Source: Cinclus cinclus (Eukaryota > Chordata > Aves > Passeriformes > Cinclidae). Taken from it: a DNA stretch of 64,000 nt. The DNA is taken from contig NC_085047.1 of the NCBI RefSeq assembly GCF_963662255.1, forward strand, positions 23,503,258 through 23,567,257. Direction: 5' to 3'. The notes under the pieces are model-generated. The model was not told the DNA's origin, ran no database searches, and was given only the letters and a program-made list of their open reading frames with translations. Below, piece after piece: positions 1-12,424 of this stretch (its first letter is position 1; the number at the start of each line of letters is the position of its first letter). Both the position numbers and the translations under genes were made by a program.

Positions 1-1380
1 TTTCTATGCCGGGACATTATTGTCTGCGAGACAGCTCTCCGGAGCGCTAGTATTTGGCCAGGCTGAAATCAGCGCCACGGGAAGCCAATCTGACAAGCGG
101 AGTGCAACGAGCGCGGCGATATGGGGCCGCTTGGCAGGTGGCCGAAGAAAGACGGCTGCCCCGTGAATGTGGTGCCAGAAGGCAAGTTTCAGCAGGGCGT
201 TCCGGGCCAGCTCAATGTGCAGCCGCAGTTGTTCTAGGCGAGTTCTAGCCGAGAAGCTTTCCGTCTCCATTCACGAGACAAGAAAGGCAGAAGGCAAGGG
301 CACCCAGGGTTGAGAAGAAAAGTGCGCGTAGCGAGCTCGTTGCGGCAGAGGCGAAAGCCAGGAGCAGCGCGCTCGGTGCGAGAAGTAGAGGGCGCTTCGC
401 CTCCTTGGGAAGGAAATCGCGTCTGGGCACGAACGACAGCCAGCGAAGCTTCAGGAACAACAGGCTGTTCTGCTCAGCGTACGAGCCTGAAGTGAGTGGC
501 AAGGGGTAAGCGGGCAGTTCCAAGGCATCTAGCTTTCCTGCTAGCAATGCCATTTCTACCCTGCCGTGCAAAACGTTGTCCTTTGCCGTTATGCTCCGAG
601 ATGCAGAGAGCACGTCGGCAGACGCAGTGCAGAGGGAAAGGACACAGTATCCTTGGGAGTGTGACGCCGCTTAGGCGGGCAAAGCAGAAAGGTGCCGCCC
701 TGCCACCGGCTTTGACTGCCTGAGCTTCCTTGCTAGGACAGCACCTGTCGAAAGCTGGCAACTAGGCTGCCAGAGTGCAGAATGTAGGCGGTGCGGCACG
801 CTTGCTTGCCGAAAGCCAGTATCAGCGAGACAGCGTGCTAGGCTCTGTTTCACAGCTCCTTGGAGAACACGCACTGGAAGAATGCCGTCTCTGTTCCGCA
901 AAAGCTCTGCCCCAGTGAAAGGTGGAAGAAGCAGCCTGTGGCCACGGGCAGAGCTGGTCAACAGCTGCGCCTAACTTTCCCAAGCTGCGAGAGCATTCGC
1001 AGCCGAGTTCTGCTTTGACAGAGCTATTGGTGAACTTTTGCAGTCCCGGAAGCTGCTGAAACCAAGGCTGTGTTCCGCCTCTTCATTCTTGGCTTTCTGT
1101 GCTCCAGCGAGTTGTCAAGCTCGGACACGGCATTCAGCTTTGCCGCCTCTCTGCACGGAAAGCACTAGACAGAACTAGTGTGCTTCGTGCATGCTCTCTC
1201 CTCGCTTTTATGGTCACGGCTCTGCTTTTTGCTTGGCAGCGTTCACAGGGTCCACGGCGTACCTCTTGCACAGCGAGAGGTGGCCGGCGAGGAATACTTG
1301 CTGCCTTAAGTCGTTCCATGCTCAAGGCATTCATCAGAGCAACACAGTGTGGGAAAAGAGGAGGGAACATTGCAGGACAA
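1..1380 (+). repeat. Satellite monomer 1 (first base outside window)
   Basis: Long form: 351 G, CCA at 704-705, 1304 C, no rare allele. It has the same haplotype as monomers 7, 27, 45 and 46. It begins at unit position 2, so the array continues to the left. Confidence 0.97.
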
Positions 1381-1612
1381 ATTTCTATGCCGGGACATTA
1401 TTGTCTGCGAGACAGCTCTCCGGAGCGCTAGTATTTGGCCAGGCTGAAATCAGCGCCACGGGAAGCCAATCTGACAAGCGGAGTGCAACGAGCGCGGCGA
1501 TATGGGGCCGCTTGGCAGGTGGCCGAAGAAAGACGGCTGCCCCGTGAATGTGGTGCCAGAAGGCAAGTTTCAGCAGGGCGTTCCGGGCCAGCTCAATGTG
1601 CAGCCGCAGTTG

Positions 1613-1634
1613 TTCTAGGCGAGTTCTAGCCGAG
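1613..1634 (+). repeat. 11-bp tandem direct repeat inside the unit (unit 233-254)
   Basis: TTCTAGGCGAG is followed directly by TTCTAGCCGAG, with one mismatch. It is present in every monomer; monomer 9 carries a CpG change in the first arm. It may be a small internal duplication. No function is implied. Confidence 0.7.
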
Positions 1635-1909
1635 AAGCTTTCCGTCTCCATTCACGAGACAAGAAAGGCAGAAGGCAAGGGCACCCAGGGTTGAGAAGAA
1701 AAGTGCGCGTAGCGAGCTCGTTGCGGCAGAGGCGAAAGCCAGGAGCAGCGCGCTCGGTGCGAGAAGTAGAGGGCGCTTCGCCTCCTTGGGAAGGAAATCG
1801 CGTCTGGGCACGAACGACAGCCAGCGAAGCTTCAGGAACAACAGGCTGTTCTGCTCAGCGTACGAGCCTGAAGTGAGTGGCAAGGGGTAAGCGGGCAGTT
1901 CCAAGGCAT

Positions 1910-1925
1910 CTAGCTTTCCTGCTAG
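1910..1925. repeat. 5-bp inverted repeat (unit 530-545)
   Basis: CTAGC, spacer TTTCCT, then GCTAG forms a short potential hairpin, once per unit. Arms this short are common by chance in 1.4 kb. Confidence 0.4.
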
Positions 1926-2331
1926 CAATGCCATTTCTACCCTGCCGTGCAAAACGTTGTCCTTTGCCGTTATGCTCCGAGATGCAGAGAGCACGTCGGC
2001 AGACGCAGTGCAGAGGGAAAGGACACAGTATCCTTGGGAGTGTGACGCCGCTTAGGCGGGCAAAGCAGAAAGGTGCCGCCCTGCACCGGCTTTGACTGCC
2101 TGAGCTTCCTTGCTAGGACAGCACCTGTCGAAAGCTGGCAACTAGGCTGCCAGAGTGCAGAATGTAGGCGGTGCGGCACGCTTGCTTGCCGAAAGCCAGT
2201 ATCAGCGAGACAGCGTGCTAGGCTCTGTTTCACAGCTCCTTGGAGAACACGCACTGGAAGAATGCCGTCTCTGTTCCGCAAAAGCTCTGCCCCAGTGAAA
2301 GGTGGAAGAAGCAGCCTGTGGCCACGGGCAG

Positions 2332-2346
2332 AGCTGGTCAACAGCT
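2332..2346. repeat. 5-bp inverted repeat (unit 952-966)
   Basis: AGCTG, spacer GTCAA, then CAGCT, once per unit. It is as short as the previous one and possibly accidental. Confidence 0.35.
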
Positions 2347-2542
2347 GCGCCTAACTTTCCCAAGCTGCGAGAGCATTCGCAGCCGAGTTCTGCTTTGACA
2401 GAGCTATTGGTGAACTTTTGCAGTCCCGGAAGCTGCTGAAACCAAGGCTGTGTTCCGCCTCTTCATTCTTGGCTTTCTGTGCTCCAGCGAGTTGTCAAGC
2501 TCGGACACGGCATTCAGCTTTGCCGCCTCTCTGCACGGAAAG

Positions 2543-2560
2543 CACTAGACAGAACTAGTG
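2543..2560. repeat. Perfect 6-bp inverted repeat (unit 1163-1180)
   Basis: CACTAG, a six-base spacer ACAGAA, then CTAGTG can form a small hairpin. I saw no variant in it in any copy. Shown for monomer 2; it recurs once per unit. Confidence 0.6.
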
Positions 2561-2760
2561 TGCTTCGTGCATGCTCTCTCCTCGCTTTTATGGTCACGGC
2601 TCTGCTTTTTGCTTGGCAGCGTTCACAGGGTCCACGGCGTACCTCTTGCACAGCGAGAGGTGGCCGGCGAGGAATACTTGCTGCCTTAAGTCGTTCCATG
2701 CTCAAGGCATTCATCAGAGCAACACAGTGTGGGAAAAGAGGAGGGAACATTGCAGGACAA

Positions 2761-4140
2761 ATTTCTATGCCGGGACATTATTGTCTGCGAGACAGCTCTC
2801 CGGAGCGCTAGTATTTGGCCAGGCTGAAATCAGCGCCACGGGAAGCCAATCTGACAAGCGGAGTGCAACGAGCGCGGCGATATGGGGCCGCTTGGCAGGT
2901 GGCCGAAGAAAGACGGCTGCCCCGTGAATGTGGTGCCAGAAGGCAAGTTTCAGCAGGGCGTTCCGGGCCAGCTCAATGTGCAGCCGCAGTTGTTCTAGGC
3001 GAGTTCTAGCCGAGAAGCTTTCCGTCTCCATTCACGAGACAAGAAAGGCAGAAGGCAAGGGCACCCAGGGTTGAGAAGAAAAGTGCGCGTAGCGAGCTCG
3101 TTGCGGCAGAGGCGAAAGCCAGGAGCAGCGCGCTCGGTGCGAGAAGTAGAGGGCGCTTCGCCTCCTTGGGAAGGAAATCGCGTCTGGGCACGAACGACAG
3201 CCAGCGAAGCTTCAGGAACAACAGGCTGTTCTGCTCAGCGTACGAGCCTGAAGTGAGTGGCAAGGGGTAAGCGGGCAGTTCCAAGGCATCTAGCTTTCCT
3301 GCTAGCAATGCCATTTCTACCCTGCCGTGCAAAACGTTGTCCTTTGCCGTTATGCTCCGAGATGCAGAGAGCACGTCGGCAGACGCAGTGCAGAGGGAAA
3401 GGACACAGTATCCTTGGGAGTGTGACGCCGCTTAGGCGGGCAAAGCAGAAAGGTGCCGCCCTGCGCCGGCTTTGACTGCCTGAGCTTCCTTGCTAGGACA
3501 GCACCTGTCGAAAGCTGGCAACTAGGCTGCCAGAGTGCAGAATGTAGGCGGTGCGGCACGCTTGCTTGCCGAAAGCCAGTATCAGCGAGACAGCGTGCTA
3601 GGCTCTGTTTCACAGCTCCTTGGAGAACACGCACTGGAAGAATGCCGTCTCTGTTCCGCAAAAGCTCTGCCCCAGTGAAAGGTGGAAGAAGCAGCCTGTG
3701 GCCACGGGCAGAGCTGGTCAACAGCTGCGCCTAACTTTCCCAAGCTGCGAGAGCATTCGCAGCCGAGTTCTGCTTTGACAGAGCTATTGGTGAACTTTTG
3801 CAGTCCCGGAAGCTGCTGAAACCAAGGCTGTGTTCCGCCTCTTCATTCTTGGCTTTCTGTGCTCCAGCGAGTTGTCAAGCTCGGACACGGCATTCAGCTT
3901 TGCCGCCTCTCTGCACGGAAAGCACTAGACAGAACTAGTGTGCTTCGTGCATGCTCTCTCCTCGCTTTTATGGTCACGGCTCTGCTTTTTGCTTGGCAGC
4001 GTTCACAGGGTCCACGGCGTACCTCTTGCACAGCGAGAGGTGGCCGGCGAGGAATACTTGCTGCCTTAAGTCGTTCCATGCTCAAGGCATTCATCAGAGC
4101 AACACAGTGTGGGAAAAGAGGAGGGAACATTGCAGGACAA
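2761..4140 (+). repeat. Satellite monomer 3
   Basis: 351 G, CG at 704-705 (G at 3465), 1304 C. It carries the rarest allele of the three-allele site, shared with monomers 14, 17, 23 and 35. Apart from that base it matches the consensus. Confidence 0.97.
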
Positions 4141-5521
4141 ATTTCTATGCCGGGACATTATTGTCTGCGAGACAGCTCTCCGGAGCGCTAGTATTTGGCC
4201 AGGCTGAAATCAGCGCCACGGGAAGCCAATCTGACAAGCGGAGTGCAACGAGCGCGGCGATATGGGGCCGCTTGGCAGGTGGCCGAAGAAAGACGGCTGC
4301 CCCGTGAATGTGGTGCCAGAAGGCAAGTTTCAGCAGGGCGTTCCGGGCCAGCTCAATGTGCAGCCGCAGTTGTTCTAGGCGAGTTCTAGCCGAGAAGCTT
4401 TCCGTCTCCATTCACGAGACAAGAAAGGCAGAAGGCAAGGGCACCCAGGGTTGAGAAGAAAAGTGCGCGTAGCGAGCTCGTTGCGGCAGAAGCGAAAGCC
4501 AGGAGCAGCGCGCTCGGTGCGAGAAGTAGAGGGCGCTTCGCCTCCTTGGGAAGGAAATCGCGTCTGGGCACGAACGACAGCCAGCGAAGCTTCAGGAACA
4601 ACAGGCTGTTCTGCTCAGCGTACGAGCCTGAAGTGAGTGGCAAGGGGTAAGCGGGCAGTTCCAAGGCATCTAGCTTTCCTGCTAGCAATGCCATTTCTAC
4701 CCTGCCGTGCAAAACGTTGTCCTTTGCCGTTATGCTCCGAGATGCAGAGAGCACGTCGGCAGACGCAGTGCAGAGGGAAAGGACACAGTATCCTTGGGAG
4801 TGTGACGCCGCTTAGGCGGGCAAAGCAGAAAGGTGCCGCCCTGCCACCGGCTTTGACTGCCTGAGCTTCCTTGCTAGGACAGCACCTGTCGAAAGCTGGC
4901 AACTAGGCTGCCAGAGTGCAGAATGTAGGCGGTGCGGCACGCTTGCTTGCCGAAAGCCAGTATCAGCGAGACAGCGTGCTAGGCTCTGTTTCACAGCTCC
5001 TTGGAGAACACGCACTGGAAGAATGCCGTCTCTGTTCCGCAAAAGCTCTGCCCCAGTGAAAGGTGGAAGAAGCAGCCTGTGGCCACGGGCAGAGCTGGTC
5101 AACAGCTGCGCCTAACTTTCCCAAGCTGCGAGAGCATTCGCAGCCGAGTTCTGCTTTGACAGAGCTATTGGTGAACTTTTGCAGTCCCGGAAGCTGCTGA
5201 AACCAAGGCTGTGTTCCGCCTCTTCATTCTTGGCTTTCTGTGCTCCAGCGAGTTGTCAAGCTCGGACACGGCATTCAGCTTTGCCGCCTCTCTGCACGGA
5301 AAGCACTAGACAGAACTAGTGTGCTTCGTGCATGCTCTCTCCTCGCTTTTATGGTCACGGCTCTGCTTTTTGCTTGGCAGCGTTCACAGGGTCCACGGCG
5401 TACCTCTTGCACAGCGAGAGGTGGCCGGCGAGGAATACTTGCTGGCTTAAGTCGTTCCATGCTCAAGGCATTCATCAGAGCAACACAGTGTGGGAAAAGA
5501 GGAGGGAACATTGCAGGACAA
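4141..5521 (+). repeat. Satellite monomer 4
   Basis: 351 A (4491), long CCA form, 1304 G (5445). It is the only A/CCA/G copy without any rare allele; monomer 39 has the same common alleles plus three rare ones. Confidence 0.97.
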
Positions 5522-6901
5522 ATTTCTATGCCGGGACATTATTGTCTGCGAGACAGCTCTCCAGAGCGCTAGTATTTGGCCAGGCTGAAATCAGCGCCAC
5601 GGGAAGCCAATCTGACAAGCGGAGTGCAACGAGCGCGGCGATATGGGGCCGCTTGGCAGGTGGCCGAAGAAAGACGGCTGCCCCGTGAATGTGGTGCCAG
5701 AAGGCAAGTTTCAGCAGGGCGTTCCGGGCCAGCTCAATGTGCAGCCGCAGTTGTTCTAGGCGAGTTCTAGCCGAGAAGCTTTCCGTCTCCATTCACGAGA
5801 CAAGAAAGGCAGAAGGCAAGGGCACCCAGGGTTGAGAAGAAAAGTGCGCGTAGCGAGCTCGTTGCGGCAGAAGCGAAAGCCAGGAGCAGCGCGCTCGGTG
5901 AGAGAAGTAGAGGGCGCTTCGCCTCCTTGGGAAGGAAATGGCGTCTGGGCACGAACGACAGCCAGCGAAGCTTCAGGAACAACAGGCTGTTCTGCTCAGC
6001 GTACGAGCCTGAAGTGAGTGGCAAGGGGTAAGCGGGCAGTTCCAAGGCATCTAGCTTTCCTGCTAGCAATGCCATTTCTACCCTGCCGTGCAAAACGTTG
6101 TCCTTTGCCGTTATGCTCCGAGATGCAGAGAGCACGTCGGCAGACGCAGTGCAGAGGGAAAGGACACAGTATCCTTGGGAGTGTGACGCCGCTTAGGCGG
6201 GCAAAGCAGAAAGGTGCCGCCCTGCACCGGCTTTGACTGCCTGAGCTTCCTTGCTAGGACAGCACCTGTCGAAAGCTGGCAACTAGGCTGCCAGAGTGCA
6301 GAATGTAGGCGGTGCGGCACGCTTGCTTGCCGAAAGCCAGTATCAGCGAGACAGCGTGCTAGGCTCTGTTTCACAGCTCCTTGGAGAACACGCACTGGAA
6401 GAATGCCGTCTCTGTTCCGCAAAAGCTCTGCCCCAGTGAAAGGTGGAAGAAGCAGCCTGTGGCCACGGGCAGAGCTGGTCAACAGCTGCGCCTAACTTTC
6501 CCAAGCTGCGAGAGCATTCGCAGCCGAGTTCTGCTTTGACAGAGCTATTGGTGAACTTTTGCAGTCCCGGAAGCTGCTGAAACCAAGGCTGTGTTCCGCC
6601 TCTTCATTCTTGGCTTTCTGTGCTCCAGCGAGTTGTCAAGCTCGGACACGGCATTCAGCTTTGCCGCCTCTCTGCACGGAAAGCACTAGACAGAACTAGT
6701 GTGCTTCGTGCATGCTCTCTCCTCGCTTTTATGGTCACGGCTCTGCTTTTTGCTTGGCAGCGTTCACAGGGTCCACGGCGTACCTCTTGCACAGCGAGAG
6801 GTGGCCGGCGAGGAATACTTGCTGGCTTAAGTCGTTCCATGCTCAAGGCATTCATCAGAGCAACACAGTGTGGGAAAAGAGGAGGGAACATTGCAGGACA
6901 A
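5522..6901 (+). repeat. Satellite monomer 5 (most private variants)
   Basis: 351 A (5872), short CA form, 1304 G (6825). It carries private changes at 5563 (unit 42, G to A in a CpG) and 5901 (unit 380, C to A). A change at 5940 (unit 419, C to G) is shared only with monomer 28. Confidence 0.97.
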
Positions 6902-8282
6902 ATTTCTATGCCGGGACATTATTGTCTGCGAGACAGCTCTCCGGAGCGCTAGTATTTGGCCAGGCTGAAATCAGCGCCACGGGAAGCCAATCTGACAAGC
7001 GGAGTGCAACGAGCGCGGCGATATGGGGCCGCTTGGCAGGTGGCCGAAGAAAGACGGCTGCCCCGTGAATGTGGTGCCAGAAGGCAAGTTTCAGCAGGGC
7101 GTTCCGGGCCAGCTCAATGTGCAGCCGCAGTTGTTCTAGGCGAGTTCTAGCCGAGAAGCTTTCCGTCTCCATTCACGAGACAAGAAAGGCAGAAGGCAAG
7201 GGCACCCAGGGTTGAGAAGAAAAGTGCGCGTAGCGAGCTCGTTGCGGCAGAGGCGAAAGCCAGGAGCAGCGCGCTCGGTGCGAGAAGTAGAGGGCGCTTC
7301 GCCTCCTTGGGAAGGAAATCGCGTCTGGGCACGAACGACAGCCAGCGAAGCTTCAGGAACAACAGGCTGTTCTGCTCAGCGTACGAGCCTGAAGTGAGTG
7401 GCAAGGGGTAAGCGGGCAGTTCCAAGGCATCTAGCTTTCCTGCTAGCAATGCCATTTCTACCCTGCCGTGCAAAACGTTGTCCTTTGCCGTTATGCTCCG
7501 AGATGCAGAGAGCACGTCGGCAGACGCAGTGCAGAGGGAAAGGACACAGTATCCTTGGGAGTGTGACACCGCTTAGGCGGGCAAAGCAGAAAGGTGCCGC
7601 CCTGCCACCGGCTTTGACTGCCTGAGCTTCCTTGCTAGGACAGCACCTGTCGAAAGCTGGCAACTAGGCTGCCAGAGTGCAGAATGTAGGCGGTGCGGCA
7701 CGCTTGCTTGCCGAAAGCCAGTATCAGCGAGACAGCGTGCTAGGCTCTGTTTCACAGCTCCTTGGAGAACACGCACTGGAAGAATGCCGTCTCTGTTCCG
7801 CAAAAGCTCTGCCCCAGTGAAAGGTGGAAGAAGCAGCCTGTGGCCACGGGCAGAGCTGGTCAACAGCTGCGCCTAACTTTCCCAAGCTGCGAGAGCATTC
7901 GCAGCCGAGTTCTGCTTTGACAGAGCTATTGGTGAACTTTTGCAGTCCCGGAAGCTGCTGAAACCAAGGCTGTGTTCCGCCTCTTCATTCTTGGCTTTCT
8001 GTGCTCCAGCGAGTTGTCAAGCTCGGACACGGCATTCAGCTTTGCCGCCTCTCTGCACGGAAAGCACTAGACAGAACTAGTGTGCTTCGTGCATGCTCTC
8101 TCCTCGCTTTTATGGTCACGGCTCTGCTTTTTGCTTGGCAGCGTTCACAGGGTCCACGGCGTACCTCTTGCACAGCGAGAGGTGGCCGGCGAGGAATACT
8201 TGCTGCCTTAAGTCGTTCCATGCTCAAGGCATTCATCAGAGCAACACAGTGTGGGAAAAGAGGAGGGAACATTGCAGGACAA
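6902..8282 (+). repeat. Satellite monomer 6
   Basis: 351 G, long form, 1304 C, plus G to A at 7568 (unit 667, a CpG), shared with monomers 24 and 33. The change removes a minus-strand stop, so a non-coding open frame grows from 122 to 140 codons here. Confidence 0.97.
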
Positions 8283-9663
8283 ATTTCTATGCCGGGACAT
8301 TATTGTCTGCGAGACAGCTCTCCGGAGCGCTAGTATTTGGCCAGGCTGAAATCAGCGCCACGGGAAGCCAATCTGACAAGCGGAGTGCAACGAGCGCGGC
8401 GATATGGGGCCGCTTGGCAGGTGGCCGAAGAAAGACGGCTGCCCCGTGAATGTGGTGCCAGAAGGCAAGTTTCAGCAGGGCGTTCCGGGCCAGCTCAATG
8501 TGCAGCCGCAGTTGTTCTAGGCGAGTTCTAGCCGAGAAGCTTTCCGTCTCCATTCACGAGACAAGAAAGGCAGAAGGCAAGGGCACCCAGGGTTGAGAAG
8601 AAAAGTGCGCGTAGCGAGCTCGTTGCGGCAGAGGCGAAAGCCAGGAGCAGCGCGCTCGGTGCGAGAAGTAGAGGGCGCTTCGCCTCCTTGGGAAGGAAAT
8701 CGCGTCTGGGCACGAACGACAGCCAGCGAAGCTTCAGGAACAACAGGCTGTTCTGCTCAGCGTACGAGCCTGAAGTGAGTGGCAAGGGGTAAGCGGGCAG
8801 TTCCAAGGCATCTAGCTTTCCTGCTAGCAATGCCATTTCTACCCTGCCGTGCAAAACGTTGTCCTTTGCCGTTATGCTCCGAGATGCAGAGAGCACGTCG
8901 GCAGACGCAGTGCAGAGGGAAAGGACACAGTATCCTTGGGAGTGTGACGCCGCTTAGGCGGGCAAAGCAGAAAGGTGCCGCCCTGCCACCGGCTTTGACT
9001 GCCTGAGCTTCCTTGCTAGGACAGCACCTGTCGAAAGCTGGCAACTAGGCTGCCAGAGTGCAGAATGTAGGCGGTGCGGCACGCTTGCTTGCCGAAAGCC
9101 AGTATCAGCGAGACAGCGTGCTAGGCTCTGTTTCACAGCTCCTTGGAGAACACGCACTGGAAGAATGCCGTCTCTGTTCCGCAAAAGCTCTGCCCCAGTG
9201 AAAGGTGGAAGAAGCAGCCTGTGGCCACGGGCAGAGCTGGTCAACAGCTGCGCCTAACTTTCCCAAGCTGCGAGAGCATTCGCAGCCGAGTTCTGCTTTG
9301 ACAGAGCTATTGGTGAACTTTTGCAGTCCCGGAAGCTGCTGAAACCAAGGCTGTGTTCCGCCTCTTCATTCTTGGCTTTCTGTGCTCCAGCGAGTTGTCA
9401 AGCTCGGACACGGCATTCAGCTTTGCCGCCTCTCTGCACGGAAAGCACTAGACAGAACTAGTGTGCTTCGTGCATGCTCTCTCCTCGCTTTTATGGTCAC
9501 GGCTCTGCTTTTTGCTTGGCAGCGTTCACAGGGTCCACGGCGTACCTCTTGCACAGCGAGAGGTGGCCGGCGAGGAATACTTGCTGCCTTAAGTCGTTCC
9601 ATGCTCAAGGCATTCATCAGAGCAACACAGTGTGGGAAAAGAGGAGGGAACATTGCAGGACAA
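8283..9663 (+). repeat. Satellite monomer 7
   Basis: 351 G, long form, 1304 C, no rare allele. It is indistinguishable from monomers 1, 27, 45 and 46 at every site I tracked, although those lie up to 54 kb away. Confidence 0.97.
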
Positions 9664-11044
9664 ATTTCTATGCCGGGACATTATTGTCTGCGAGACAGCT
9701 CTCCGGAGCGCTAGTATTTGGCCAGGCTGAAATCAGCGCCACGGGAAGCCAATCTGACAAGCGGAGTGCAACGAGCGCGGCGATATGGGGCCGCTTGGCA
9801 GGTGGCCGAAGAAAGACGGCTGCCCCGTGAATGTGGTGCCAGAAGGCAAGTTTCAGCAGGGCGTTCCGGGCCAGCTCAATGTGCAGCCGCAGTTGTTCTA
9901 GGCGAGTTCTAGCCGAGAAGCTTTCCGTCTCCATTCACGAGACAAGAAAGGCAGAAGGCAAGGGCACCCAGGGTTGAGAAGAAAAGTGCGCGTAGCGAGC
10001 TCGTTGCGGCAGAAGCGAAAGCCAGGAGCAGCGCGCTCGGTGCGAGAAGTAGAGGGCGCTTCGCCTCCTTGGGAAGGAAATCGCGTCTGGGCACGAACGA
10101 CAGCCAGCGAAGCTTCAGGAACAACAGGCTGTTCTGCTCAGCGTACGAGCCTGAAGTGAGTGGCAAGGGGTAAGCGGGCAGTTCCAAGGCATCTAGCTTT
10201 CCTGCTAGCAATGCCATTTCTACCCTGCCGTGCAAAACGTTGTCCTTTGCCGTTATGCTCCGAGATGCAGAGAGCACGTCGGCAGACGCAGTGCAGAGGG
10301 AAAGGACACAGTATCCTTGGGAGTGTGACGCCGCTTAGGCGGGCAAAGCAGAAAGGTGCCGCCCTGCCACCGGCTTTGACTGCCTGAGCTTCCTTGCTAG
10401 GACAGCACCTGTCGAAAGCTGGCAACTAGGCTGCCAGAGTGCAGAATGTAGGCGGTGCGGCACGCTTGCTTGCCGAAAGCCAGTATCAGCGAGACAGCGT
10501 GCTAGGCTCTGTTTCACAGCTCCTTGGAGAACACGCACTGGAAGAATGCCGTCTCTGTTCCGCAAAAGCTCTGCCCCAGTGAAAGGTGGAAGAAGCAGCC
10601 TGTGGCCACGGGCAGAGCTGGTCAACAGCTGCGCCTAACTTTCCCAAGCTGCGAGAGCATTCGCAGCCGAGTTCTGCTTTGACAGAGCTATTGGTGAACT
10701 TTTGCAGTCCCGGAAGCTGCTGAAACCAAGGCTGTGTTCCGCCTCTTCATTCTTGGCTTTCTGTGCTCCAGCGAGTTGTCAAGCTCGGACACGGCATTCA
10801 GCTTTGCCGCCTCTCTGCACGGAAAGCACTAGACAGAACTAGTGTGCTTCGTGCATGCTCTCTCCTCGCTTTTATGGTCACGGCTCTGCTTTTTGCTTGG
10901 CAGCGTTCACAGGGTCCACGGCGTACCTCTTGCACAGCGAGAGGTGGCCGGCGAGGAATACTTGCTGCCTTAAGTCGTTCCATGCTCAAGGCATTCATCA
11001 GAGCAACACAGTGTGGGAAAAGAGGAGGGAACATTGCAGGACAA
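9664..11044 (+). repeat. Satellite monomer 8
   Basis: 351 A (10014), long form, 1304 C. It is the only copy with this combination and no rare allele; monomers 24 and 28 have the same combination plus rare alleles. Confidence 0.97.
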
Positions 11045-12424
11045 ATTTCTATGCCGGGACATTATTGTCTGCGAGACAGCTCTCCGGAGCGCTAGTATTT
11101 GGCCAGGCTGAAATCAGCGCCACGGGAAGCCAATCTGACAAGCGGAGTGCAACGAGCGCGGCGATATGGGGCCGCTTGGCAGGTGGCCGAAGAAAGACGG
11201 CTGCCCCGTGAATGTGGTGCCAGAAGGCAAGTTTCAGCAGGGCGTTCCGGGCCAGCTCAATGTGCAGCCGCAGTTGTTCTAGGCAAGTTCTAGCCGAGAA
11301 GCTTTCCGTCTCCATTCACGAGACAAGAAAGGCAGAAGGCAAGGGCACCCAGGGTTGAGAAGAAAAGTGCGCGTAGCGAGCTCGTTGCGGCAGAGGCGAA
11401 AGCCAGGAGCAGCGCGCTCGGTGCGAGAAGTAGAGGGCGCTTCGCCTCCTTGGGAAGGAAATCGCGTCTGGGCACGAACGACAGCCAGCGAAGCTTCAGG
11501 AACAACAGGCTGTTCTGCTCAGCGTACGAGCCTGAAGTGAGTGGCAAGGGGTAAGCGGGCAGTTCCAAGGCATCTAGCTTTCCTGCTAGCAATGCCATTT
11601 CTACCCTGCCGTGCAAAACGTTGTCCTTTGCCGTTATGCTCCGAGATGCAGAGAGCACGTCGGCAGACGCAGTGCAGAGGGAAAGGACACAGTATCCTTG
11701 GGAGTGTGACGCCGCTTAGGCGGGCAAAGCAGAAAGGTGCCGCCCTGCACCGGCTTTGACTGCCTGAGCTTCCTTGCTAGGACAGCACCTGTCGAAAGCT
11801 GGCAACTAGGCTGCCAGAGTGCAGAATGTAGGCGGTGCGGCACGCTTGCTTGCCGAAAGCCAGTATCAGCGAGACAGCGTGCTAGGCTCTGTTTCACAGC
11901 TCCTTGGAGAACACGCACTGGAAGAATGCCGTCTCTGTTCCGCAAAAGCTCTGCCCCAGTGAAAGGTGGAAGAAGCAGCCTGTGGCCACGGGCAGAGCTG
12001 GTCAACAGCTGCGCCTAACTTTCCCAAGCTGCGAGAGCATTCGCAGCCGAGTTCTGCTTTGACAGAGCTATTGGTGAACTTTTGCAGTCCCGGAAGCTGC
12101 TGAAACCAAGGCTGTGTTCCGCCTCTTCATTCTTGGCTTTCTGTGCTCCAGCGAGTTGTCAAGCTCGGACACGGCATTCAGCTTTGCCGCCTCTCTGCAC
12201 GGAAAGCACTAGACAGAACTAGTGTGCTTCGTGCATGCTCTCTCCTCGCTTTTATGGTCACGGCTCTGCTTTTTGCTTGGCAGCGTTCACAGGGTCCACG
12301 GCGTACCTCTTGCACAGCGAGAGGTGGCCGGCGAGGAATACTTGCTGGCTTAAGTCGTTCCATGCTCAAGGCATTCATCAGAGCAACACAGTGTGGGAAA
12401 AGAGGAGGGAACATTGCAGGACAA
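11045..12424 (+). repeat. Satellite monomer 9
   Basis: 351 G, short form, 1304 G. It has a private G to A at 11285 (unit 241, in a CpG), within the short direct repeat of the unit. From unit 352 onward it begins a block that recurs from monomer 18. Confidence 0.97.

Larger units (their letters stand above)
1381..2760 (+). repeat. Satellite monomer 2 (consensus, used as reference)
   Basis: Short form: 351 G, CA, 1304 C, no rare allele. Monomers 11, 20, 25, 37 and 41 carry the same haplotype, the commonest in the window. I use this copy for the unit numbering and for the sub-unit features below. By my count it holds about 86 CpG dinucleotides. Confidence 0.97.

Noticed and set aside
1099..1547. 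Open frames of 110 and 118 codons kept in every copy, with others of 61-140 codons
   Set aside because: They overlap each other in several frames on both strands and cross monomer boundaries. They are kept only because the DNA itself is nearly invariant. Variants change amino acids freely, create a stop (47806) or remove one (7568), and the 704 indel shifts phase. I see no recognisable domain or codon-use signal.
2257..2504. Segment of 248 bp (unit 877-1124) with no variant in any copy
   Set aside because: With about 30 variable sites scattered over 1,380 bp, a largest gap of this size is only mildly unusual, so I do not claim constraint.
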